The position numbers and the translations under genes are program-made. The notes beneath the pieces were generated by a model. It did no database searches. It was not told the origin of the DNA and worked only from the letters and a program-made list of their open reading frames with translations. From positions 1-35,486 of the forward strand of contig DNUE01000060.1 of assembly GCA_003508005.1 (NCBI GenBank): DNA of 35,486 nt. Reading direction: 5' to 3'. Source of the DNA: Desulfobulbaceae bacterium. GTDB taxonomy: Bacteria > Desulfobacterota > Desulfobulbia > Desulfobulbales > Desulfobulbaceae. Positions 24,027 through 31,200 of this stretch are shown here, in pieces (positions within the stretch are counted from its first letter, which is position 1; each line of letters opens with the position of its first letter).

Positions 24027-24132
24027 CGTGTATTTACGATGAATCTCAACTTCCCGCCACTTCCGTCAGTTTGAGATTGCCGTTTCCTTTCCCAACCTCT
24101 GTTTGACTTCTTTTCCCCACGGATTGTATAAT
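24027..24132 (+). repeat. Long dispersed repeat, copy D, ending in an outward promoter
   Basis: Starts CGTGTATTTACGATGAATCT, continues C-A-A-C-T-T-C-C-C-G-C-C and the core TTTGAGATTGCCG (24070-24082), and ends with GTTTGACTTCTTTTCCCC. Aligns with copies B and C over the whole length, with the same internal spacing. It sits ~95 nt outside the third recombinase gene, as copy C does for the second. Confidence 0.82.
24103..24132 (+). promoter_or_regulatory. Sigma-70-type promoter for the FG-GAP-like gene
   Basis: TTGACT (24103-24108), 18-bp spacer, TATAAT (24127-24132). The arrangement is identical to the promoter in copy C. The leader is ~70 nt and has a 6-bp hairpin TTTGCG/CGCAAA near 24154-24173; no riboswitch recognised. 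Confidence 0.78.
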
Positions 24133-24208
24133 TAAAGAAATTGACTACAAAATTTTGCGCTGAGGTTCCGCAAAGTTATTCTCTTATATTTTTTCTGCAG
24201 GTGTGAAA

Positions 24209-26302
24209 ATGAATAATTTAATCAATCGGTTCGCTGAGAACAGTGTAAGACTACTGTTTTTCACTTCTTTTTTATATTTGTTATTCGATGTCCTGGCCCT
24301 TTCCGCATTGCAGGCATATCCCGTAGATAAAGAATCCCCGACAACCGGGCAATCTTACAGGGACCTTCCCCCCGGCTCCGCACCTGCTATAGTAAAGGCA
24401 ATGCTGAAGGATTTGCCTGAAGAATATCAGTTACAAGAGAATGACAAGGGTTTTTTTATGTCAAACCCTGCGCATTGGATGGACATAGCCTTTACTCCTG
24501 GCGGGTTGCAAGTCACATCCGGCGGCAGGAGTTGGGGCATTGTCATGACAGGTATTGGCATCCCCGGTTCGGTCAAGCCTGTGGAAAAGGCGATGCCCAT
24601 CAATGATGACGGGATAATGGTTTATCCGCGCGGCGATGTTGCCGAATGGTACATCAATTCACCCTGGGGTGTGGAGCAGGGATTTGCCATCGGGTCGGCT
24701 CCAGGCGGCAGGAACGGGGACGGCCTGGTGGTCGAGCTTTCCCTCTCCGGTGAGCTGCGGCCCGGCCTTGATGGCGACACGCTTGTCCTGGCTGATGCGC
24801 AGGGTAGAAGCATTGTTCGCTATACCGGCCTGCAGGCGTTTGATGCGGCCGGCAGCAGCCTGCCTGCCCATTTGCTCCTTGCCGGCAGCACCCTGCGCAT
24901 CATTGTCGATGACACCCATGCCCGATACCCTGTCACCATTGACCCGTGGATTCAGCAGGCCAAGCTCACTGCCGATGACGGGGCGGCAGATGATCAGTTT
25001 GGCACTTCTGTTGCCATCAGCGGCGACACGATTGTGGTCGGGGCTTGGAGGGATGATGATAACGGTACAGATTCCGGTTCTGCCTATGTCTATACAAAGC
25101 CTGCCAGCGGCTGGGCCGGTATGACCCAGACCGCCAAGCTCACTGCCGGAGACGGGGCGGCAGATGATAGGTTTGGCACTTATGTTGCCATCAGCGGCGA
25201 CACGATTGTGGTCGGGGCTTATGGTGATGATGATAACGGTGCACTTTCCGGTTCCGCCTATGTCTTTACAAGGCCTGCCGGCGGCTGGGCCGATACAACT
25301 CAAACCGCCAAGCTCACAGCCGGTAATGGGGGTGCAGGTGATTATTTTGGCAGTTCCGTTGCCGTCAGCGGCGACACGATTGTGGTCGGGGCTCCCCTTG
25401 ATGATGATAACGGGTCAGCTTCCGGTTCCGCCTATGTCTTTACAAAGCCTGCCGGCGGCTGGGCCGGTATGACCCAGACCGCCAAGCTCACTGCCGGTGA
25501 CGGGGCTGCTGATGATTTTTTTGGCTGTTCTGTTACCATCAGCGGCGACACGATTGTGGTCGGGGCTAGGATGGATGATGATAATGGTTCAGGTTCCGGC
25601 TCTGCCTATGTGTTTGCAAGACCTGCTGGCGGCTGGACCAATATGCACCAAACCGCCAAGCTCACTGCCGATGATGGAGAAGAGTATGATGATTTTGGCC
25701 GTTCTATTGCCATCAATGATGACACGATCGTGGTCGGGACTCAAAAAATGTCAGGCGGCGGCTCCGCCTATGTGTTTGTAAAACCTGCCAATGGCTGGGC
25801 CGATACAACTCAAACCGCCAAGCTCACTGCCGATGATTGGCCGGGAGGAGATACTTTTGCCTATTCAGTTGCCGTCAGCGGCGGCATGATTGTGGTCGGG
25901 GCTTATGGTGATAATGATAACGGGTCATCTTCCGGTTCTGCCTATGTCTATGCAAAGCCTGCCAGCGGCTGGGCCGATATGACCCAAACCACCAAGCTCA
26001 CTGCCGGTGACGGGGCTGCAGATGATTATTTTGGCCGGTCTGTTGCCGTCAGCGGCGACACGATTGTGGTCGGGGCTTATGGTGATGATGATAACGGGTC
26101 GTCTTCCGGTTCTGCCTATGTTTTCGGACTTGATACCGACAATGACGGGATCCTGGATGTCGACGATAACTGCCCCGCAATCAGCAACCCGGATCAGGCA
26201 GATCGTGATAGGGATGGGATAGGGGATGCCTGCGATGACACTGATGACAGATACCCTTGGCCCATGTTCCTGCCAGCCATAATCAACAACGCTCAGAAAT
26301 AG
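24209..26302 (+). CDS. Exported FG-GAP-like repeat protein with TSP3 calcium motif and C-terminal W-x-MFLPAI
   Basis: 697 residues from ATG 24209 (AGGTG upstream; a GTG two codons earlier is possible). A signal segment covers ~8-35. Residues ~40-245 are a unique N-terminal region ending P-V-T-I-D-P-W. Seven ~58-residue repeats follow, each with A-K-L-T-A-x-D-G, F-G-x-S-V-A-I-S-G-D-T-I-V-V-G-A and D-D-D-N-G-x-x-S-G-S-A-Y-V, consistent with an integrin-alpha-like beta-propeller in which the DDDNG loops bind Ca2+. Then comes a TSP3-type D-T-D-N-D-G-I-L-D…D-R-D-R-D-G-I-G-D, and Y-P-W-P-M-F-L-P-A-I-I-N-N-A-Q-K at the end. Surface or secreted; the ligand is unknown. Confidence 0.9.
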   Translation: MNNLINRFAENSVRLLFFTSFLYLLFDVLALSALQAYPVDKESPTTGQSYRDLPPGSAPAIVKAMLKDLPEEYQLQENDKGFFMSNPAHWMDIAFTPGGLQVTSGGRSWGIVMTGIGIPGSVKPVEKAMPINDDGIMVYPRGDVAEWYINSPWGVEQGFAIGSAPGGRNGDGLVVELSLSGELRPGLDGDTLVLADAQGRSIVRYTGLQAFDAAGSSLPAHLLLAGSTLRIIVDDTHARYPVTIDPWIQQAKLTADDGAADDQFGTSVAISGDTIVVGAWRDDDNGTDSGSAYVYTKPASGWAGMTQTAKLTAGDGAADDRFGTYVAISGDTIVVGAYGDDDNGALSGSAYVFTRPAGGWADTTQTAKLTAGNGGAGDYFGSSVAVSGDTIVVGAPLDDDNGSASGSAYVFTKPAGGWAGMTQTAKLTAGDGAADDFFGCSVTISGDTIVVGARMDDDNGSGSGSAYVFARPAGGWTNMHQTAKLTADDGEEYDDFGRSIAINDDTIVVGTQKMSGGGSAYVFVKPANGWADTTQTAKLTADDWPGGDTFAYSVAVSGGMIVVGAYGDNDNGSSSGSAYVYAKPASGWADMTQTTKLTAGDGAADDYFGRSVAVSGDTIVVGAYGDDDNGSSSGSAYVFGLDTDNDGILDVDDNCPAISNPDQADRDRDGIGDACDDTDDRYPWPMFLPAIINNAQK
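24958..26130 (+). repeat. Seven tandem ~174-bp DNA repeats in the FG-GAP-like gene
   Basis: Units begin at about 24960, 25134, 25308, 25482, 25656, 25818 and 25992 with C-A-A-G-C-T-C-A-C. The spacing is 174 bp except the fifth, which is 162 bp. Identity is high at the DNA level, including CGGCGACACGATTGTGGTCG, so the array is recent or homogenised and its copy number may vary. Confidence 0.93.
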
Positions 26303-26363
26303 CACTCAGTTTTGAGGCAACCTGTTTCATCAAATACTTGAGCATCTCACCATTTTTTGTGAT

Positions 26364-26434
26364 ATTGCCAGTACAAACATCCTCAATTCAGGGTGATTGT
26401 TCATTGGAGATGTTCTGCGAATCTCCACTCTTCC
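26364..26434. repeat. 3'-flank repeat, copy 2
   Basis: T-A-T-T-G-C-C-A-G-T-A-C-A-A-A-C followed by GAGATGTTCTGCGAATCTC, with perfect TGGAGAT/ATCTCCA arms. It matches the layout of the flank at 22988 and lies just before the ribosome-binding site of the 103-aa gene. Confidence 0.6.
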
Positions 26435-26467
26435 TTGCGTCCCGCTGGTTAAGCGGGAGGGAACTCA

Positions 26468-26779
26468 ATGGGCAAAATAATACAGCTTGATACTTCCACG
26501 AAACGACCCAGAAAGGCTGGTCCGGATAAAAGAGCGGGGTGCGAACACAAAGAGGTTGTTGCCTACACGGTATACCGCACGGTTCGCTGTAGCATCTGCG
26601 GGACAGAACTCGATCCCTTTGATGTGCTGCTGGATATTCTCAAGGGGTATATCCCCCCTGGGCCACATGATGCCGAGGAAAGGAAGCTGCTGGGGGAGGT
26701 GGAAAAACGAAGAAGACTCAAATCCGAAAAAAAGAGGACCAAGTTTTGGAGAACACTCTTACCTTTCGTGATGAATTAA
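26468..26779 (+). CDS. Small basic protein with a CxxC zinc-ribbon-like knuckle
   Basis: 103 residues; GGGAGGGAACTCA precedes the ATG. The pattern G-C-E-H-K-E-V-V…V-R-C-S-I-C-G-T-E-L-D-P gives one C-x-H and one C-x-x-C pair, possibly a zinc site, then a Lys/Arg-rich helix (E-K-R-R-R-L-K-S-E-K-K-R-T-K). Cytoplasmic; could bind nucleic acid. No family recognised; similar small proteins are common in prophages and mobile elements. Confidence 0.7.
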   Translation: MGKIIQLDTSTKRPRKAGPDKRAGCEHKEVVAYTVYRTVRCSICGTELDPFDVLLDILKGYIPPGPHDAEERKLLGEVEKRRRLKSEKKRTKFWRTLLPFVMN

Positions 26780-27062
26780 ATAACAACATCAACATGTTGA
26801 GAGATTCCGCGAATCTCAATTTTTTGTGATATTCCTTGTACGAAGAATAAAGTTATCAAATGTGCTGACGTTTCTCCCTCGTTACCACCCCTGAAGACCT
26901 TGCCCGGCAATTTAACTTGAGGCTGAAGGTCTCCATAGACCCCCGCTACAACATAGCCCTTTGATCCAGACTTACTAAATAATAAATTGGACAGGGGTTG
27001 GATAAAAATCAAGCGGAACGAAAGAAGGGCTTACAGAATCAGCTGTAAGCCCTTGATTTAAC
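26780..27062. other. Intergenic region with 3'-flank repeat copy 3
   Basis: The repeat portion is 26799-26850: GAGATTC-CGC-GAATCTC is a perfect hairpin, followed by T-T-T-T-T-T-G-T-G-A-T-A-T-T like copy 2. A minus-strand frame across 26776-27012 lacks a start signal and is not convincing. The tRNA terminator closes the region. Confidence 0.5.
27025..27054 (-). terminator. Terminator of tRNA-Thr
   Basis: A perfect 12-bp stem AAGGGCTTACAG/CTGTAAGCCCTT (27025-27036 and 27043-27054) with a 6-nt loop, followed on the minus strand by CTTTCGTT. It lies 8 nt after the tRNA 3' end. Confidence 0.8.
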
Positions 27063-27138
<76 letters not shown>

Positions 27139-27218
27139 GCTATCGAGCGCATTCCCGTCAGGGACGGGCAAAATTGAACTTTCTTCATGTAGCAATTTTA
27201 TGGTATAGTGTCAAGGCT

Positions 27219-28697
27219 ATGCAATGCAAATTGATTTTTCTTTTCCTCGTTCTCTCCATGCTTTGCGGGTGCCGTGGTGAAGAGTCGGCACTCAGCAGCA
27301 AAACCGGGGAAAAACAGATGGACCATGCCCCCCGGCAGAAGGGCTGTCCTGCGTGCCACCCGGAGGTCGCGGTGGCCTCGCCCCATGATTTTGCCTGCGT
27401 GGAGTGCCACCGGGGCGATGCCGCGGCAAACCAGCAGGAAGTCGCCCATGCAGGCTTGGTCGCCCGGCCCGCCCATCCTGATCAAATGCGGGAAACCTGC
27501 GGCGTATGCCACGGGGATAGTGTCCGGCAATGCGCCGATTCGCTCCATTTTACCCTCCGCAACGAAGTCAACCAGGTGCGCGGCCATTTCGGCGCAACCG
27601 AGCCATTGTCAAACCTCACCGAAATACCCGTGTCCCCCGAGCCGAGCATTGCGCTGGAACTGGCAGACGACCTCCTGCGCCGGCGCTGCCTGCGCTGCCA
27701 CGTCTTTACCCCGGGCGATGAGTATCCCCTGACCCTGCGGGGAACGGGCTGCGCGGCCTGCCACTTGGCATTTGCCCAAGGCAAGCTCCAGAGCCATCAG
27801 CTGCTGGCTAAACCCACAGACCAGCAATGTTTAAGCTGCCACTATGGCAACGCGGTGGGGGCCGATTATTACGGCAGGTATGAGCATGACTACAACTGGG
27901 AATACCGGACACCCTATGTCACCAGGGAACCGTACATCCGTGCCTACGGCGTCGAATACCACGATCTGGTCCCGGACATTCACCAGCAACGGGGGCTCGC
28001 CTGCATCGACTGCCACCAGGGCCATCAGCTCATGGCCGGCGGGCAGAACCTGCTGACCTGCGCCACCTGCCACCGCTCCCCGCAAAACGGGAACGGTCCG
28101 CTTCCTGGCAATGTTACCCAAGACAGCAGCACCCTGGTGCTCACCTCGACCCGAGATGGAAAGAAGCACGTGATCCCGCAGTTGGTCCACCCCGCGCACG
28201 CCCAGTACGGCCAACAGGTTGCCTGCCAGGTGTGCCATGCCCAGTGGGGCTTCAACGACTCCACCACCCACCTTCTGCGCAGCGAGACCGACGACTTCCT
28301 GCCCTGGGAGCGGCTCACGGTCCAGGGAAGCTCAGCGCTGGAACGCCTGCTGGAGCATAATCTGAACAGCGGTAAAGAGGAACTGCCGCCGGTGATGCGG
28401 GACGGAATTACCGGGGAGACACGCCCCGGTGTCTGGTATCAGGGCTTCACCCAGCGGCGCTGGGAGAACATGCTCTTTGGCCGGGACAGTGATGGGGTGA
28501 TCAAGGTCTTCCGGCCGGTGCTGGACCTGCGTCTGTCCGCCGTCGCCAGCGACGGGACCGTGCTCCTGGACAGTGCCGCCGGCATCGGCCCCGGGCTGCT
28601 CCCCTACACGCCGCACACCACCGGCGCGGCCGGCCTGTTCTACCGCCACCGGTTTGCCGGCCTCCTCGAACCTCCTTCGCCGACGGACAACAGATGA
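27219..28697 (+). CDS. Nine-haem cytochrome c lipoprotein
   Basis: 492 residues from ATG 27219 (AAGG upstream). The signal ends in a lipobox-like M-L-C-G-C (~17), so it is probably an outer-membrane or periplasm-facing lipoprotein. Nine CxxCH motifs are present: CPACH, CVECH, CGVCH, CLRCH, CAACH, CLSCH, CIDCH, CATCH and CQVCH, all in the first ~350 residues. The last ~140 residues are haem-free, with no recognised domain. Role: electron transfer, perhaps to a metal, a sulfur compound or an extracellular acceptor. It overlaps the RlpA gene (ATGA). The partner reductase is not in the window. A TGGTATAGT extended -10-like box lies just upstream, but its start would leave almost no leader. Confidence 0.93.
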   Translation: MQCKLIFLFLVLSMLCGCRGEESALSSKTGEKQMDHAPRQKGCPACHPEVAVASPHDFACVECHRGDAAANQQEVAHAGLVARPAHPDQMRETCGVCHGDSVRQCADSLHFTLRNEVNQVRGHFGATEPLSNLTEIPVSPEPSIALELADDLLRRRCLRCHVFTPGDEYPLTLRGTGCAACHLAFAQGKLQSHQLLAKPTDQQCLSCHYGNAVGADYYGRYEHDYNWEYRTPYVTREPYIRAYGVEYHDLVPDIHQQRGLACIDCHQGHQLMAGGQNLLTCATCHRSPQNGNGPLPGNVTQDSSTLVLTSTRDGKKHVIPQLVHPAHAQYGQQVACQVCHAQWGFNDSTTHLLRSETDDFLPWERLTVQGSSALERLLEHNLNSGKEELPPVMRDGITGETRPGVWYQGFTQRRWENMLFGRDSDGVIKVFRPVLDLRLSAVASDGTVLLDSAAGIGPGLLPYTPHTTGAAGLFYRHRFAGLLEPPSPTDNR

Positions 28698-29485
28698 CGC
28701 CCCTTGTTCGCCTTGTTCTTCTTCTGGCTGCGGCAGTGCTCCTCCTGCAGGGCTGCGCGGAAAAAATCACGCCGCCCGAGGCCAAGCCGGAATATCCCTA
28801 CAAGCCGGGCACCCAGCGCCCCTATACCATCAACGGCAAGACCTACTACCCAATCGACTCCGCCGACGGCTACCGGGAAAAGGGCGTGGCTTCCTGGTAC
28901 GGCCACCCGTTCCATGGCCGAAAAACAGCCAACGGCGAGACCTACGACATGCAGGCGATGACCGCCGCTCACAAGATCCTGCCTATGAACACCATGCTGC
29001 TGGTGCATAACCTGGAAAACGGCCGGGAAACGGTGGTCCGGATCAATGACCGCGGCCCCTTCGCCAAGGAGCGGGTCATTGACCTGAGCTATGCGGCGGC
29101 CAAAGAGCTGGACATGATCGGCCCGGGGCTCGGCCGCATCGAGATCATCGCCATGGGCCAGGAAACAGGCACGGCGATAAAGGGCGAGGGCAAGCCGGCG
29201 CAGCTGGTCCACCAGGACTTCACCAGGGGGAATTATTTCGTCCAGGTGGGATCATTCCTCAACCGCAGCTACGCGGAACGCGTGGCCCGCAGGTTCCTGG
29301 ACAGGGACTTCCGGGTGGTCATCCAGCCCTATATCACATACGGCTACACCTACTACCGGGTCCAGATCTATGCCGGTTCGGAACTGGAACCCGCCCGCCG
29401 TTTCGAGAGGCAAATACTGGACAGCGGCTTTGCCGGGGCCTTCCTCCTTATCCGGGAGGAACCCGAAAAAAAAGGAAAATCCTGA
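28694..29485 (+). CDS. rlpA: RlpA-like septal-ring lipoprotein (DPBB + SPOR)
   Basis: 263 residues. The lipobox L-L-Q-G-C (~20) marks an outer-membrane lipoprotein. The double-psi beta-barrel covers ~60-150: G-V-A-S-W-Y-G-H-P-F-H-G-R-K-T-A-N-G-E, Y-D-M-Q-A-M-T-A-A-H, L-P-M-N-T and R-I-N-D-R-G-P-F with its catalytic-type Asp. The SPOR domain is at ~180-255 (Y-F-V-Q-V-G-S-F and Y-Y-R-V-Q-I-Y-A-G), binding denuded peptidoglycan at septa. RlpA proteins are lytic transglycosylases acting on such glycan. The ATG overlaps the cytochrome stop codon. Confidence 0.95.
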   Translation: MTPLVRLVLLLAAAVLLLQGCAEKITPPEAKPEYPYKPGTQRPYTINGKTYYPIDSADGYREKGVASWYGHPFHGRKTANGETYDMQAMTAAHKILPMNTMLLVHNLENGRETVVRINDRGPFAKERVIDLSYAAAKELDMIGPGLGRIEIIAMGQETGTAIKGEGKPAQLVHQDFTRGNYFVQVGSFLNRSYAERVARRFLDRDFRVVIQPYITYGYTYYRVQIYAGSELEPARRFERQILDSGFAGAFLLIREEPEKKGKS

Positions 29486-29744
29486 GCCACCCTGAGCCTG
29501 GAAACCTTCGGGGTCGGTATCGGAATCGGAATCGGGGTCGAAAAGAAAGCTACAAGCGCTCCTGGGATGAGAAGCTCCATGCGCTTTGAATATGTCGGCT
29601 GGGCCAGCCGCGAGTTGAGGGAGGAGGAATGTTCGTTTTGGTGGATGACGGAGACTTTAAATCAACCCCATCGGTACCGATTCCGAACCCGACACTGATG
29701 GGATCTGCTCGCTGGGCAGCGCAAAATCTCAACGTGGAGAAATT
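29486..29744. other. Intergenic region with inverted T-C-G-G-A-A-T-C-G-G repeats
   Basis: 29510-29540 reads GGGGTCGGTATCGGAATCGG and on to GGGGTCG; 29676-29693 carries the inverted counterpart CGGTACCGATTCCGAACCCG. Between them is a short plus-strand frame (29580-29699, 39 residues, F-E-Y-V-G-W-A-S-R-E-L-R-E-E-E) that may be the tail of a decayed four-helix-bundle-type gene. There is no obvious ribosome-binding site. Not called as a gene. Confidence 0.45.
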
Positions 29745-30413
29745 TCAGCAGCCCAGCTCTTCCTTCTGCCGGACGATAGCGACAAAATCCCTGACCAGCC
29801 GGTGATCTTTGATGCCGGGGCTGACCTCCACCCCGGAGTTGACATCCACCCCCCGCGCATTGACGGCTTTCAGAGCCGTGCCGATATTGGTCGCGTCAAG
29901 CCCGCCGGCCAGGATATAGGGACGCGCCAGCCTGAGCAGGTCGATGAGCGACCAGTCGAAGCTTCGGCCGGTACCGCCGGCCATTTCCTTGTCATAGGTG
30001 TCAAGAAGGAAGGCCTTGACAAAGGGAACATAGGGTTCGAACTCTTCCGCGGTGGTGTGGGGGCCGACCCGGAAGGCCTTGATGACCTCGCAGGGCGAGG
30101 CCGAGCGGAGAAGACGCTCGCAATACTTCGGCGACTCCTGGCCGTGGAGTTGGGCATAGCCCAGGTGGCAGTAATGGATGACTTCCTCCACCTCCTCCCG
30201 CTTCTGATCGACGAACACCCCCACCGTATCGATGAACGGCGGCAGCCGTTCGATGATCTGCCGGGCCTCCTCCGGCGGAATGTACCTGGGGCTCTTCTGG
30301 TAAAAGATGAAACCCAGGGCGTCCACGCCGGCCGAGGCCGCGCACAGGGCGTCCTCCAATCTGGTGAGCCCGCAGACCTTGATGCGTATTCTTCCCCGGT
30401 TCATGGCGGTCAT
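29745..30413 (-). CDS. trpF: Phosphoribosylanthranilate isomerase
   Basis: 222 residues; converts phosphoribosylanthranilate to CdRP. The (beta/alpha)8 signatures are I-K-V-C-G-L-T-R at 11-18 with the catalytic Cys, a D-A-L-G-F-I-F-Y segment with Y-Q-K-S-P-R, Q-L-H-G at the centre, L-L-D-T-Y with the catalytic Asp, and I-L-A-G-G-L and G-V-D-V-N-S-G-V-E near the end. ATG 30413 overlaps the trpC stop (ATGA). It is the last gene of the trp operon in view. Confidence 0.96.
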   Translation of the reverse strand: MTAMNRGRIRIKVCGLTRLEDALCAASAGVDALGFIFYQKSPRYIPPEEARQIIERLPPFIDTVGVFVDQKREEVEEVIHYCHLGYAQLHGQESPKYCERLLRSASPCEVIKAFRVGPHTTAEEFEPYVPFVKAFLLDTYDKEMAGGTGRSFDWSLIDLLRLARPYILAGGLDATNIGTALKAVNARGVDVNSGVEVSPGIKDHRLVRDFVAIVRQKEELGC

Positions 30414-31174
30414 GCTGACATGAATTCCCGCAGCAGGAGGCTCTGCTCGCCGCTGCGCATGAGACTCTCGCCGATCAGAGCCGCAGTGATCCCGGCCTTG
30501 CGCAGCCGCAGCATGTCCTCCCGGCTGGATATCCCCGATTCGCTGACCACCGGGATCCCGGGAGGGATGAGCCGCTGCAGGCGAAAGGTGGTATTGAGGT
30601 CTACAGTGAAATCGTTGAGGTTGCGGTTGTTGATGCCGATAAACCGGCTGCCCGCGGCCAGCGCCGACTCCAGTTCCCGTTCATCATGCACCTCGACCAG
30701 AACGTCCATGCCCAGCCCCTCGGCCTGCTCACGATACGCCCGCAGCCGGGCAGCATCGAGGATGGCAGCGATGAGCAGGATAGCATCGGCGCCATAAAGC
30801 GAAGCCTCCTTGATCTGCAGGGGATCGATGATGAAGTCCTTGCGCAGCACCGGCAGATCGACCGCCGCCCGGACCAGGGGAATAAAGGTTATCGACCCCT
30901 GGAAAAAATCCACATCGGTGAGGACCGACATGGCCTGGGCCCCTCCCGCCTTGTAGCTTTTTGCGATGCGCACCGGGTCAAAATCCGGGCAAATGACGCC
31001 CTTGGAGGGAGAGGCCTTCTTCGCCTCGGCAATGATCGCCACCCCGGGGAATTCCGTCAGGGCCCGGCAGAAGCCGCGAGGCGGCCCAACCTTCCCCGGG
31101 GGGGCCTGAAGGCCGTCGCGTTGAAGAAGCTCGACCTCCTCACGCTTACGGGCGACGATGGTATCTAAAATCAT
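30410..31174 (-). CDS. trpC: Indole-3-glycerol-phosphate synthase
   Basis: 254 residues; CdRP to indole-3-glycerol phosphate. Signatures: I-I-A-E-A-K-K-A-S-P-S-K-G (catalytic Lys/Glu), S-V-L-T-D-V-D-F-F-Q-G, V-L-R-K-D-F-I-I-D, L-V-E-V-H, G-I-N-N-R-N-L, S-E-S-G-I-S and I-G-E-S-L-M-R. All catalytic positions are intact. The ribosome-binding site is weak; the gap after trpD is 26 nt. Confidence 0.96.
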   Translation of the reverse strand: MILDTIVARKREEVELLQRDGLQAPPGKVGPPRGFCRALTEFPGVAIIAEAKKASPSKGVICPDFDPVRIAKSYKAGGAQAMSVLTDVDFFQGSITFIPLVRAAVDLPVLRKDFIIDPLQIKEASLYGADAILLIAAILDAARLRAYREQAEGLGMDVLVEVHDERELESALAAGSRFIGINNRNLNDFTVDLNTTFRLQRLIPPGIPVVSESGISSREDMLRLRKAGITAALIGESLMRSGEQSLLLREFMSA

Positions 31175-31200
31175 GGCTACTGAAACCGCATGGGGATCGA

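Noticed and set aside
17876..24132. RIT element (three adjacent recombinases in one unit)
   Set aside because: Only two recombinases are adjacent; the third is 3.2 kb away with its own promoter region and repeat.
24958..26130. CRISPR array, because of regular spacing
   Set aside because: The 174-bp units are coding, in frame and continuous, without unique spacers.
22988..26850. Integron attC sites
   Set aside because: The hairpins lack the paired RYYYAAC/GTTRRRY core ends, and the recombinases show no integron-integrase insert that I can see.
26776..27012. Minus-strand 78-codon ORF before tRNA-Thr
   Set aside because: No ribosome-binding site; it covers a hairpin repeat and has no recognisable domain.
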